Assembly (NCBI GenBank): GCA_963921335.3 | Contig: CAWUFC020000001.1 | Span: 1,488,001 to 1,552,000 of the forward strand | Length of the DNA: 64,000 nucleotides | Direction of reading: 5' to 3' | From: CAWUFC02 sp963921335 | GTDB taxonomy: Bacteria; Pseudomonadota; Gammaproteobacteria; Pseudomonadales; Halieaceae | In this document: positions 54,225 through 62,199 of the stretch, one piece after another | Layout: each line of letters starts with the position of its first letter | Numbering within the stretch: position 1 is the first letter of the stretch | Notes under the pieces: generated by a model | Seen by the model: only the letters and a program-made list of their open reading frames with translations | Databases searched by the model: none | Told to the model about the DNA's origin: nothing | Made by a program: the position numbers and the translations under genes

Positions 54225-55187
54225 CTACTGGTCGCGATTCACCGAGAGTTTGGCGATCTCGGCCAGGGCCTGCCGAAACTCGCTGTCGGGCAACTCATCG
54301 AGGTTGGCGAGCGCCTGCGCTTTGTAGCCCTGGGCGACGGCTCGGGCATAATCCAGCGAGCCGCTGGCCTGCACGGCTTCTATCACCGCGTCAATCTGGC
54401 TGGCGTCCTTGTTGGTAATGGACTCCGCCACCAGTGCTTTTTGAGCATCGCTTCCGGTTTGTAACAGGTGAATCAGGGGCAGGGTAGGTTTGCCCTCATT
54501 GAGGTCGTCACCCACGTTCTTGCCCATGGTTTCCGGATCGCCGGTGTAATCCAATACGTCGTCGTAGATCTGAAAGGCAATGCCGGCATTGAGGCCAAAC
54601 TCTCGCAGCGCTTCGCGCTCACTGTCACTGGCGCCCGCCAGTGTGGCGGCACCATAACAGGCAGCCGCAAACAGAATCGCTGTTTTGCGGGTAATCACGT
54701 CCAGGTACTGGGCTTCTGTGGCACCGGCATCGCCGGCACGCACCAGCTGCAAGACCTCGCCTTCAGCAATGGTATTGGTGGTACTGGCCATGTTGCGCAG
54801 GATATCCATATTCTCCAGCGACACCATCAACTCAAAGGCGCGAGTGTAGAGAAAGTCACCCACCAGTACACTTGGTGCATTGCCAAACTCCGCATTTGCG
54901 GTGGGTCGGCCCCGGCGCAGGCTGGAAATATCGACCACGTCATCGTGTAACAGGGTGGCGGTGTGGATGAACTCCACGACTGCGGCAAATCGAATGTGGG
55001 CCTCGCCCTCGTAGCCACAGCAGCGTGCGGCCAGCAGCGCCAGCAGCGGACGCAGGCGTTTGCCCCCTGCATCGACAATGTAATGGCCGATGTTCTCAAC
55101 CATGGCCACATCGGACTCAAGATTATCGATGATCAGGGTGTTAACGGCGTCGAATTCCGCCGCTACGACTTGTTTGATGTGTTGCAT
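54225..55187 (-). CDS. ispB: Octaprenyl diphosphate synthase (IspB type)
   Basis: A trans-prenyltransferase of about 320 residues making the long isoprenoid tail of ubiquinone. The two aspartate motifs LLHDDVVDIS and FQIYDDVLDY, and GKNVGDDLNEGKPTLPLIHL, are present. ATG at 55185-55187 gives MQHIKQVVAAEFDAVNTLI; an upstream in-frame start adds 16 poorly conserved residues. It is divergent from rplU across 260 bp, as in many gammaproteobacteria. Confidence 0.94.
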   Translation of the reverse strand: MQHIKQVVAAEFDAVNTLIIDNLESDVAMVENIGHYIVDAGGKRLRPLLALLAARCCGYEGEAHIRFAAVVEFIHTATLLHDDVVDISSLRRGRPTANAEFGNAPSVLVGDFLYTRAFELMVSLENMDILRNMASTTNTIAEGEVLQLVRAGDAGATEAQYLDVITRKTAILFAAACYGAATLAGASDSEREALREFGLNAGIAFQIYDDVLDYTGDPETMGKNVGDDLNEGKPTLPLIHLLQTGSDAQKALVAESITNKDASQIDAVIEAVQASGSLDYARAVAQGYKAQALANLDELPDSEFRQALAEIAKLSVNRDQ

Positions 55188-55299
55188 GTTGCCACAGTGC
55201 TCGTCAGACGGCTGGCATGCTATGAAGGCTGCCACACGGTGTCAACCGAGTAGCCGGCTTTGAGGCCCCTAAGTTATTGTGAAATATAGTAATTGAGGC

Positions 55300-55328
55300 T
55301 TGCCCAAGGGGGTTAATTTCAGTAGAAT
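55300..55328 (+). promoter_or_regulatory. rplU-rpmA promoter
   Basis: TTGCCC (55300-55305) and TAGAAT (55323-55328) are spaced by 17 bp. The leader of about 110 bases contains a strong hairpin, CCCTC-CTCG-GAGGG (55393-55406), which could serve in autoregulation by L21. Confidence 0.65.
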
Positions 55329-55447
55329 CGCCGCCCTTAACTGCTCCTGAGACCTATTTTTGGGGGCAAAAACTGTAAGTGCCGGGCTCTGCCCCCTCCT
55401 CGGAGGGTCTGCAACCAACTGCGAGCCGGCGAACTTTGGAGTATGAC

Positions 55448-55759
55448 ATGTACGCAGTCATTGAAGCCGGTGGTAAGCAGCACCGCGTAGTAGAGGGTGA
55501 AACCCTCAAACTGGAAAAAATTGAAGCCGCTACTGGCGACAACATCGAATTTGACAAGGTGTTGTTGGTAGGTAGCGGAGAAGACGTAAAAATCGGCACC
55601 CCTGTGGTTGACGGTGGCAAGGTGACGGCTGAGGTCGTATCTCACGGTCGCCACGACAAGGTTAAGATCATCAAGTTTAACCGTCGTAAGCACCACCGTA
55701 AGCAGGCGGGTCACCGTCAGTGGTACACCGAAGTTAAAATCACTGGCATCAGCGGCTAA
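55448..55759 (+). CDS. rplU: 50S ribosomal protein L21
   Basis: A 103-residue L21: MYAVIEAGGKQHRVVEGETL at the N-terminus, HGRHDKVKIIKFNRRKHHRK and the C-terminal QAGHRQWYTEVKITGI. ATG 55448 follows GGAG at 55438-55441; earlier in-frame codons fall in the leader. It is co-transcribed with rpmA, whose ATG follows after 11 bp. Confidence 0.97.
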   Translation: MYAVIEAGGKQHRVVEGETLKLEKIEAATGDNIEFDKVLLVGSGEDVKIGTPVVDGGKVTAEVVSHGRHDKVKIIKFNRRKHHRKQAGHRQWYTEVKITGISG

Positions 55760-55770
55760 GGAGAGACAGC

Positions 55771-56028
55771 ATGGCACATAAGAAAGCAGGCGGTAGTACT
55801 CGTAACGGCCGCGATTCCGAAAGCAAACGCCTTGGCGTCAAAGTCTACGGCGGTCAGGCAGTTAAAGCCGGTAACATCATCGTGCGTCAGCGCGGCACCC
55901 GTTTCCACTCTGGTGACGGCACTGGCCTCGGCACTGACCACACCATCTTCGCCACTGAAGACGGCGTTGTGAAGTTTGTTACCAAGGGCCCGAAAAACCG
56001 CAAGTTTGTGCAGGTTGTTTCCGCCTGA
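55771..56028 (+). CDS. rpmA: 50S ribosomal protein L27
   Basis: An 85-residue L27, whose N-terminus reaches the peptidyl-transferase centre. It begins MAHKKAGGSTRNGRDSESKR, without the cleavable extension seen in Firmicutes, and contains LGVKVYGGQAVKAGNIIVRQ. An intrinsic terminator follows within 25 bp. Confidence 0.97.
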   Translation: MAHKKAGGSTRNGRDSESKRLGVKVYGGQAVKAGNIIVRQRGTRFHSGDGTGLGTDHTIFATEDGVVKFVTKGPKNRKFVQVVSA

Positions 56029-56050
56029 ACTGACTGAGCAAGACGTTATA

Positions 56051-56077
56051 AAAAGGGGGCCTGAGGCCCCCTTTTTT
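56051..56077 (+). terminator. Intrinsic terminator after rpmA
   Basis: AAAAGGGGGCC (56051-56061) pairs with GGCCCCCTTTT (56065-56075) across TGA, followed by further T. It separates rplU-rpmA from obg, which then needs its own promoter or readthrough. Confidence 0.92.
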
Positions 56078-56090
56078 GTCACTTAACTTT

Positions 56091-56096
56091 TATACT
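56091..56096 (+). promoter_or_regulatory. Possible -10 box for a near-leaderless obg mRNA
   Basis: TATACT (56091-56096) would start transcription near 56103, about three bases before the obg ATG. No ribosome-binding site is seen in front of that ATG. The same arrangement occurs at 14626-14640. The -35 region is poor. Confidence 0.38.
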
Positions 56097-56105
56097 GGCG
56101 CCACT

Positions 56106-57293
56106 ATGAAATTTGTCGATGAAGCCAAGATCAAGGTGCTTGCCGGCAAGGGCGGCAACGGCTGCCTGAGCTTTCGCCGCGAGAAATACATCGCTAAAGG
56201 TGGCCCCGATGGTGGCGACGGCGGTGACGGTGGTAGCGTGTACCTGCGCGCCGACAGTGCTCTCAATACCATGGTGGATTACCGCTTTCAGCGAACCTAC
56301 CAGGCGGAGAATGGCGAGGGTGGTAAAGGCAAGAACATGACCGGCGCCAAGGGCGAGGATCTCTACCTGCCCGTACCCGTAGGCACCACCGTGCTCGATG
56401 AAGACACCGGCGAAATTCTCGGTGACCTGTCCAAAGAAGGGCAGGAGTTGCTGGTGGCACAGGGTGGTTATCACGGTCTCGGTAACACCCGATTTAAAAG
56501 CAGTACCAACCGCGCTCCGCGGCAGACTTCACCCGGCTCGGAAGGTGAGGTGCGCTCTCTCAAGTTAGAGCTGCAGGTGCTGGCGGACGTGGGCCTTCTG
56601 GGCTTGCCCAACGCGGGTAAATCGACGCTGATTCGCGCTGTATCCTCGGCCCGACCTAAAGTGGCCGATTACCCATTCACCACCCTGGTGCCGAACCTGG
56701 GGGTGGTTAAAGTACAGGCCCATCGCAGTTTTGTGGTGGCAGATATTCCCGGCTTGATTGAAGGGGCATCTGAAGGCGCCGGTCTGGGTATTCGCTTCCT
56801 GCGTCATCTCACCCGCAATCGATTGCTGCTGCACCTGGTGGATGTGGCGCCCTATGACGGCACTGATCCCGCAGATTCCGCGGCGGTCATTGCCCAGGAG
56901 CTTGAGCTGTTCAGTCCTGCATTGGCGGAGCGTGAGCGCTGGCTGGTACTGAATAAAACGGATCTGCTGGATGCAGAGCAGCTGGCGGAGCGTCGCGCGG
57001 CTATTCTGGAAGCCCTGAATTGGGGCGGGCGGGTGTACGAGTTATCAGCAATCAGTGGGCAGGGCACCGACAAGCTTTGCGGCGACATTATGGTTCAGCT
57101 GGAAGAGTGGGATGAGGCTGAGGCAGCTGATCCTGAACTGGCGGAGGCAGAGAAAGCCCAGCGAGCGTTGATTCAGGAGCAGGCCCGCCAGCGCATTGCG
57201 CTGCAGCGTGAGATTGCCAGGGAACGCCGTCACCGGGATGATACCGATGACGATGATGACGACTACGATGTGGAAGTCGAATATGTCCCCTGA
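56106..57293 (+). CDS. obg: GTPase Obg/CgtA
   Basis: A 395-residue GTPase acting in 50S assembly and stress control. The Gly-rich Obg fold covers about residues 1-158 (LAGKGGNGCLSFRREKYIAK, GGPDGGDGGDGG). The G domain follows, with the P-loop GLPNAGKST, the DIPGLIEGA switch and NKTD. The acidic C-terminus HRDDTDDDDDDYDVEVEYVP is usual. ATG 56106 is the family start. Its end overlaps proB by 11 bases. Confidence 0.96.
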   Translation: MKFVDEAKIKVLAGKGGNGCLSFRREKYIAKGGPDGGDGGDGGSVYLRADSALNTMVDYRFQRTYQAENGEGGKGKNMTGAKGEDLYLPVPVGTTVLDEDTGEILGDLSKEGQELLVAQGGYHGLGNTRFKSSTNRAPRQTSPGSEGEVRSLKLELQVLADVGLLGLPNAGKSTLIRAVSSARPKVADYPFTTLVPNLGVVKVQAHRSFVVADIPGLIEGASEGAGLGIRFLRHLTRNRLLLHLVDVAPYDGTDPADSAAVIAQELELFSPALAERERWLVLNKTDLLDAEQLAERRAAILEALNWGGRVYELSAISGQGTDKLCGDIMVQLEEWDEAEAADPELAEAEKAQRALIQEQARQRIALQREIARERRHRDDTDDDDDDYDVEVEYVP

Positions 57294-58407
57294 GCGCGCC
57301 TCTATAGCCAGCACCAAACGCTGGGTGATCAAAATTGGCAGTGCGCTGTTGACCGATGAAGGTCGAGGGCTCGATGTACCGCTGATCGAAAATCTGGTTG
57401 CGCAAATGGTGGCACTGCGTGCCCAGGGCTGCGAAGTGGTGTTGGTATCCAGTGGTGCCGTTGCCGCGGGTATGAGTCGGCTGGGGTGGCAGGAACGACC
57501 CCATGCCCTGCATGAATTACAGGCAGTGGCCGCCATTGGCCAGATGAAGCTGGTGCAGACCTATGAGTCCGCTTTTCAGGAGCATGGCTTGCATACTGCC
57601 CAGGTATTGCTGGGGCATGACGACATTTCCGCACGCGATCGCTACCTGAATGCACGCGCCACACTGACCGCCCTGCTGGAATTGGGTGTTGTGCCAGTAG
57701 TCAACGAGAACGACACCGTAGTCACGGATGAGATTCGCTTTGGTGACAATGACACGCTGGGCGCGCTGGTCGCTAATCTACTCGATGCCGATGCACTCTT
57801 GATCCTGACCGACCAGGAAGGCATGTTCGACGCCGACCCACGGCACAATCCAGAGGCAAAACTGCTTGATGCAGTATCAGCAACTGCCCCCGAACTGGAG
57901 TCCATGGCGGGCGGTGGCGGCAGTCTAGGACGCGGTGGCATGCTCACGAAAGTGCGTGCCGCACGATTGGCATCGCGCTCCGGTACCGATACGGTCATCG
58001 CCAGCGGTCAGCGGGATCAGGTGATCGTTGAAGTCAGTCGTGGCGAAGCTGTGGGTACCTGGCTGCATGCTGGCGAACAACCCGTTCGTGCGCGCAAACA
58101 ATGGCTTGCCGGCCTGCAGCGCGGTTCAGGAACGCTGGTGCTGGATGATGGCGCTGTGGACGTATTGCGGCGCTCTGGTCGCAGTCTGTTGCCGGTGGGT
58201 GTGCAGTCTGTCAGTGGCCAGTTTCGCCGGGGTGATATGGTCGTCTGTACTGATGGCAACGGTCAGGAAGTGGCCCGAGGCCTAGTGAACTATAACGTGG
58301 ATGAAGCCCGCAAAATCATGGGCCTGGCTACTGAAAAGATAGAATCAACGCTGGGGTATCAGGGTGCCCCCGAGCTCATTCACCGGGACAATCTCGTTCT
58401 CTCCTGA
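57283..58407 (+). CDS. proB: Glutamate 5-kinase
   Basis: A 374-residue enzyme of proline synthesis, phosphorylating glutamate. The amino-acid kinase domain has RWVIKIGSALLTDEGRGL, VSSGAVAAGMSRLGW, and NENDTVVTDEIRFGDNDTLG. A C-terminal PUA domain follows from about residue 280. ATG 57283 gives MSPERASIASTKRWVIKIGS and overlaps the obg end. A GGGGTCAGA palindrome and the rpsT terminator lie downstream. Confidence 0.95.
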   Translation: MSPERASIASTKRWVIKIGSALLTDEGRGLDVPLIENLVAQMVALRAQGCEVVLVSSGAVAAGMSRLGWQERPHALHELQAVAAIGQMKLVQTYESAFQEHGLHTAQVLLGHDDISARDRYLNARATLTALLELGVVPVVNENDTVVTDEIRFGDNDTLGALVANLLDADALLILTDQEGMFDADPRHNPEAKLLDAVSATAPELESMAGGGGSLGRGGMLTKVRAARLASRSGTDTVIASGQRDQVIVEVSRGEAVGTWLHAGEQPVRARKQWLAGLQRGSGTLVLDDGAVDVLRRSGRSLLPVGVQSVSGQFRRGDMVVCTDGNGQEVARGLVNYNVDEARKIMGLATEKIESTLGYQGAPELIHRDNLVLS

Positions 58408-58419
58408 AGGATAAATCAA

Positions 58420-58469
58420 TCAAGGGGTCAGATAACTTGAAATAAATTTCAAGTTATCTGACCCCTTGA
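58420..58469. repeat. Perfect 24-bp palindrome with GGGGTCAGA arms
   Basis: A 24-bp arm (58420-58443, including CAAGGGGTCAGATAACTTGA) and its complement (58446-58469) flank an AA loop. It lies between the convergent ends of proB and rpsT. The outer GGGGTCAGA/TCTGACCCC is shared with the palindrome at 45538-45580, but the inner arms differ. Confidence 0.75.
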
Positions 58470-58473
58470 AATG

Positions 58474-58498
58474 AAAAAGCCGGCGCGAGGCCGGCTTT
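58474..58498 (-). terminator. Intrinsic terminator of rpsT
   Basis: On the minus strand AAAGCCGGC (58490-58498) pairs with GCCGGCTTT (58476-58484) and is followed by T residues (58474-58478). It is 22 bp after the rpsT stop. It may also stop proB transcripts, less efficiently. Confidence 0.85.
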
Positions 58499-58519
58499 GG
58501 TGTTCGGGTGGTGCGTGGC

Positions 58520-58786
58520 TTAGGCTGACAGGGCCTTCACTTGAGCGTTCAGGCGGCTCTTGTGACGAGCGGCCTTGTTCTTGTGAATGATTCCCTTGTC
58601 TGCCATGCGGTCGATTACCGGCACGGCAGCGTCGTAGGCAGCCTTGGCTTGTTCCGCATCGCCAGAATCAATGGCTGCGACCACTTTCTTGATCACAGTG
58701 CGTACCAGTGAACGCAGGCTGGCGTTGTGGTTGCGACGCTTCTCGGCCTGGCGGGCACGCTTCCTGGCTTGGGGTGAATTGGCCAA
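58520..58786 (-). CDS. rpsT: 30S ribosomal protein S20
   Basis: An 88-residue, all-helical S20: MANSPQARKRARQAEKRRNH and VPVIDRMADKGIIHKNKAAR are diagnostic. It is a monocistronic gene with its own promoter (58829-58857) and terminator (58474-58498). The position next to obg-proB is conserved in gammaproteobacteria. Confidence 0.97.
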   Translation of the reverse strand: MANSPQARKRARQAEKRRNHNASLRSLVRTVIKKVVAAIDSGDAEQAKAAYDAAVPVIDRMADKGIIHKNKAARHKSRLNAQVKALSA

Positions 58787-58828
58787 TGTGTTTACCTCAG
58801 TTGTTTAGTCGTAAATAAAAGAGGCGCG

Positions 58829-58857
58829 ATTATTCACATTTCGTCCGCTGATGTCAA
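58829..58857 (-). promoter_or_regulatory. rpsT promoter
   Basis: On the minus strand TTGACA (58852-58857) and AATAAT (58829-58834) are 17 bp apart. The start is expected about 35 bases before the rpsT ATG. Confidence 0.65.
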
Positions 58858-58969
58858 CTGGAACAATGTACGAAAGCCCCGTCATTTCAAGGCTTTGCGG
58901 CCGATATAAGCTTCTGAAAACTATAAAGAAAATCTCTCTATCTAGCCAAACTAACAGCTATTAGTTACC

Positions 58970-59593
58970 ATGTTCGCCATGGACGCACAGCAAGCCACCG
59001 AAACCCGGCCAACCGCCGAACGAATTCTGGACGCCGCAGAAGATCTTTTCGCGGAGAAGGGGTATGCCGCCACGTCACTGGGCGACGTCGCCGACCGGGT
59101 CGGCATCCGCTCACCCAGTCTCTACAACCACTTCAAGAACAAGGAAGCGCTGTATAGCGCTGTCCTGGAGCGGCTGTTGGATTTGTTTGCAGCGCCCCTG
59201 AGCGAGATGTCCCAGGGTCCCATTACCAAAGAGCGCATCTACGACTGGCTCGAAGGTGTGATTCGTATGCACCACCAGCGCCCCAACCTGGCGCGGCTGC
59301 TGCAGCATGCCGCCCTCAGTGGTGGGCCGCAGACCAACGAGTTAATCGATCGCCTGTTCAGCCCCATGTTTGATGTGGATACGCCCCTCGAACAGGAGTT
59401 TATTCCTGTGCTGGGTGGTCGTGATCTTCAGCCCTGGGCGGTGATGGCGCTCAACAATATGATCATGTCCTATGTCACCATGGCACCCATGTATCGTGAC
59501 CTACTTGGCGAAGACCCTTTCGGTCCGGAGGCGCTTAAAAAGCAAACCGAGCTGATCATGAAGCTGGCTCACCTGGCCATCGACAGCGAATAA
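58970..59593 (+). CDS. TetR-family transcriptional regulator
   Basis: A 207-residue regulator. The N-terminal helix-turn-helix reads ILDAAEDLFAEKGYAATSLG then RVGIRSPSLYNHFKNKEALY, with a helical ligand-binding C-domain. ATG 58970 or the ATG three codons later may be the start; neither has a clear ribosome-binding site. A phosphatase gene follows after 17 bp and could be in the same unit. The effector is unknown. Confidence 0.85.
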   Translation: MFAMDAQQATETRPTAERILDAAEDLFAEKGYAATSLGDVADRVGIRSPSLYNHFKNKEALYSAVLERLLDLFAAPLSEMSQGPITKERIYDWLEGVIRMHHQRPNLARLLQHAALSGGPQTNELIDRLFSPMFDVDTPLEQEFIPVLGGRDLQPWAVMALNNMIMSYVTMAPMYRDLLGEDPFGPEALKKQTELIMKLAHLAIDSE

Positions 59594-59610
59594 ACACAGC
59601 GGTACCTCAC

Positions 59611-60366
59611 ATGCGCAGATTGCCCTTTACCGGCACCCCCAACTTCCGTGATCTTGGTGGCTATCAGTCCACTGATGGTCGCAGTGTGAAATGGGGGCAT
59701 CTGTTTCGCTCCGGACAGCTCAGTCGCCTGGATGCTGCCGACATTGATTTGCTGGCCAGCCTGGACATCGATGTGGTCTGTGACTTTCGCCGTGAAGAGG
59801 AGCAGGAGCGCGATCCCAACCTGTTACCGCAACCGGGCCCGATGCAGCTCAGCGTATCCATCTCTCCAGGCAGCAACGACAGCTTTTTTACCGAAGCCAC
59901 TGAGAACAATGTCGATCGCCAGGCGATGTTCGACTTTATGGTGGAGATTAACCGCGACTTTGCCCTGGGCCAGGCCCAGGCCTATACCAACATGTTTGAG
60001 CAACTCTCCGGTGATCGCCCGGCTCGCATGCTCTTTCACTGCGCCGCGGGCAAGGATCGCACCGGTTTTGCAGCCGCTATTATCCTGCTGGCGCTGGGCG
60101 TGTCTCGCGAACAGGTCATGCAGGACTACCTGCTGACCGCTGAGTACTTTATTCCCGAGCGTGAAATGGCGCGCCTCGCTGAGAAATACGAAATGGATCT
60201 GCCGGAAGACACGATGCTGCCGGTACTACAGGTTCACCCTGAGTATTTGCAGGCGGCACTGGACGCTATCGACGAGCAATTTCACTCAATCGAGCACTAT
60301 CTTGAAGATGTTTTGGGGATGCATGAGGGCAAGCTGGAACGCCTGCGCTCGCACTACCTTGAATAG
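59611..60366 (+). CDS. Tyrosine-protein-phosphatase-like protein (IphP type)
   Basis: A 251-residue phosphatase with the P-loop HCAAGKDRTGFAAAI (about residues 144-158), in which the Cys is the nucleophile and the Arg binds phosphate. The N-terminus RLPFTGTPNFRDLGGYQSTD is the usual start of the IphP/Y-phosphatase-3 family. Substrates may be phosphotyrosine or phosphoinositide-like molecules. There is no signal peptide, so it acts in the cytoplasm. An 11-bp inverted repeat follows the gene. Confidence 0.87.
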   Translation: MRRLPFTGTPNFRDLGGYQSTDGRSVKWGHLFRSGQLSRLDAADIDLLASLDIDVVCDFRREEEQERDPNLLPQPGPMQLSVSISPGSNDSFFTEATENNVDRQAMFDFMVEINRDFALGQAQAYTNMFEQLSGDRPARMLFHCAAGKDRTGFAAAIILLALGVSREQVMQDYLLTAEYFIPEREMARLAEKYEMDLPEDTMLPVLQVHPEYLQAALDAIDEQFHSIEHYLEDVLGMHEGKLERLRSHYLE

Positions 60367-60375
60367 GTAGCGAAG

Positions 60376-60407
60376 GCTTTGGTCCCCGCTCAGGCAGGGA
60401 CCAAAGC
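60376..60407. terminator. Hairpin between two convergent genes
   Basis: GCTTTGGTCCC (60376-60386) pairs exactly with GGGACCAAAGC (60397-60407) across ten bases. No T-run flanks it on either strand, so it may be a bidirectional 3'-end stabiliser rather than a strong terminator. Confidence 0.5.
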
Positions 60408-60414
60408 AGAAGAC

Positions 60415-60690
60415 TTAGGCAGCTTTACAAGCTTTCTTGGCAGCCTTGATTTGCTTCTTTTCACACTGCTCAGAGGCGGCGTCACCTACACACCACTTCT
60501 TGCGGTTGTCCCAGGCAGTCATTTCAGCTTTCTTGCCGTTGGAGCACTTAACCATGTAAGTGGAGTAGTCAGTGCCAGCGTCGGTAGAACCGTTTGCGCT
60601 GAATACGATGCTGGTAGGCTTGGCAGCAAAAGCACCGGCAGACAGAGACAACAGAGCAGCAGCAGCTGCAGATTTAACAATAACGTTCAT
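60415..60690 (-). CDS. Small secreted Lys/Cys-containing protein, unknown function
   Basis: A 91-residue protein with a clear signal peptide (MNVIVKSAAAAALLSLSAGA, cleavage near FAA). The mature part of about 68 residues has three cysteines (KCSNGKK, KWCVGD, EQCEKK) plus KKACKAA near the end, giving possible disulfides. The C-terminus is Lys/Ala-rich and helical. It has its own promoter with a TATAAT box and an upstream CRP-like site (60745-60787). No family recognised. Confidence 0.72.
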   Translation of the reverse strand: MNVIVKSAAAAALLSLSAGAFAAKPTSIVFSANGSTDAGTDYSTYMVKCSNGKKAEMTAWDNRKKWCVGDAASEQCEKKQIKAAKKACKAA

Positions 60691-60744
60691 AATAAAAACC
60701 TCAATTGGTTAATTTAAAAAGCAAACTATGGAACCGCGATGGCG

Positions 60745-60787
60745 ATTATATTGTCGGGGTACGGCAACACTAGTGATCTAGATCACA
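60745..60787 (-). promoter_or_regulatory. CRP/Vfr-dependent promoter (class II arrangement)
   Basis: On the minus strand a TATAAT box (60745-60750) lacks a -35 partner. Upstream lies TGTGATCTAGATCACT (60772-60787), matching the CRP pattern TGTGA-N6-TCACA at nine of ten positions. Its centre is about 41 bases before the predicted start near 60738, the position of class II CRP activation. It should drive the small secreted protein. Confidence 0.65.
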
Positions 60788-60921
60788 GTCTTTGGGTGGA
60801 AAGGTTACAAATCGGTAATGAATGTATGTAACTTATTGAAATAAATAACAAAAAAGCGCCTTGAAGGCCCTTTTGAGATTTATTAAAGATTGGTAATAAA
60901 GCTAAAAAATGTGTCGAGAAG

Positions 60922-61146
60922 TTACAACGACAGGAAAATGAGCACCCATCCGATGGCGGCCAGGGCCAGAGACTCAAAGGCCTTGTCCAGGCGAAACAGG
61001 GCGTACAAGTAGGAAAAGGGCGGCAGGATCATGGAGCACAGGCCCCAGGCGAAATCTTCACGCCAGGAGGTGATGAGCAAGAGGATCCAACTGCCAAGCA
61101 GGGCAGACGCACCAAACGTCATCAGTAGGGCAGAAGTGGCTTCCAT
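60922..61146 (-). CDS. Small membrane protein, 74 residues
   Basis: Two or three hydrophobic segments (LLMTFGASALLGSWILLLIT, FAWGLCSMILPPFSYLYALF, ALAAIGWVLIFLSL) make this an integral inner-membrane protein. No conserved domain is recognised. It stands alone between the small secreted protein and the luciferase-like gene. Confidence 0.55.
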   Translation of the reverse strand: MEATSALLMTFGASALLGSWILLLITSWREDFAWGLCSMILPPFSYLYALFRLDKAFESLALAAIGWVLIFLSL

Positions 61147-61273
61147 TTGGGTCTCCAGAATCAGGTATTTTCGAGGCGCGCAAGAATAGCACGATCACCG
61201 CGCCCGCACACGCATTTTGCTTCACTCGGCGCTTATCGCACACAATAACTGAAGGAAATCGGGAGATTCAGAT

Positions 61274-62149
61274 ATGCAGTTCTGGCAGATGGTGACATGG
61301 GCCGAGACCGGTCAGTACAGGGACATAGCCAGGGCGGCTGAGCGTCTTGGCTTTTGCGGGGTTATGAATGCAGATCACGCGGTGTTTCCACAGCAGGTCA
61401 ATTCACCCTACCCCTATTCTGAAGACCAGCAGCCACCGATGCCCTCCGACAGCGAATACCCAGATGCCTGGGTCAGCCTGGCGCAGATGGCGGCGGTCAC
61501 CGAGCACATTCGCTTTTCCACATCCGTCTATGTGTTACCCCTGCGCAACCCCATTGAGGTGGCCAAAGCGACCGGGACGCTGGCGCTGATGTCTGACAAT
61601 CGCTTCGTGTTGGGCGCCGGTGTCGGCTGGATGAAAGAGGAGTTTGATGCTTATGGCGTCGATTTTCATACCCGGGGTAAGCGCTACGACGAGTGCCTGG
61701 ACATCATCCGCTTGCTATGGAGCGGCGAATGGACCGAATACCGGGGAGAATTCTTCAATTTCGACAGCTTGCGGATATTGCCTGCACCCACAAAACCAGT
61801 ACCCGTTTTCCTGGGCGGCTCCAGCTCCGTCGCCCTCAAGCGTTGTGCTCGTATCGCCGACGGTTTTATTGGCAACGGCAATACCTCGGATGAAGTGCCT
61901 GAGCTTCTGGCAACGCTGGGGCGCTTGCGCCAGGACGCAGGTCGCGCGGATCAGCCCTTTGAAACGGTGTTGGGGCTGATGGACTCGCCATCGCTTGATA
62001 CCTATCGCCGTTTGGGCGATGCGGGCATGAGTGCCGGGGTCAACCTGCCCTTTGCTATCACCCTGGGCTGGCAGTCTAGTATCGAGGCGAAAATTGCCCA
62101 GATGGAGCAGTTCGCCGAGCAATACATCCAGCCATTGAATGATGACTAG
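61274..62149 (+). CDS. Luciferase-like (LLM class) flavin-dependent oxidoreductase
   Basis: A 291-residue TIM-barrel enzyme of the bacterial luciferase/F420 family. WQMVTWAETGQYRDIARAAE, VLPLRNPIEVAKATGTLALM and LGAGVGWMKEEFDAYGVDFH are group motifs. Annotation pipelines often call such proteins F420-dependent, but in gammaproteobacteria FMN is more likely. The substrate is unknown. Confidence 0.85.
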   Translation: MQFWQMVTWAETGQYRDIARAAERLGFCGVMNADHAVFPQQVNSPYPYSEDQQPPMPSDSEYPDAWVSLAQMAAVTEHIRFSTSVYVLPLRNPIEVAKATGTLALMSDNRFVLGAGVGWMKEEFDAYGVDFHTRGKRYDECLDIIRLLWSGEWTEYRGEFFNFDSLRILPAPTKPVPVFLGGSSSVALKRCARIADGFIGNGNTSDEVPELLATLGRLRQDAGRADQPFETVLGLMDSPSLDTYRRLGDAGMSAGVNLPFAITLGWQSSIEAKIAQMEQFAEQYIQPLNDD

Positions 62150-62199
62150 GCAGCCGGTTTTCGCTATCGTTCACCTCTTGCTCTGACAATAAGAATTCC

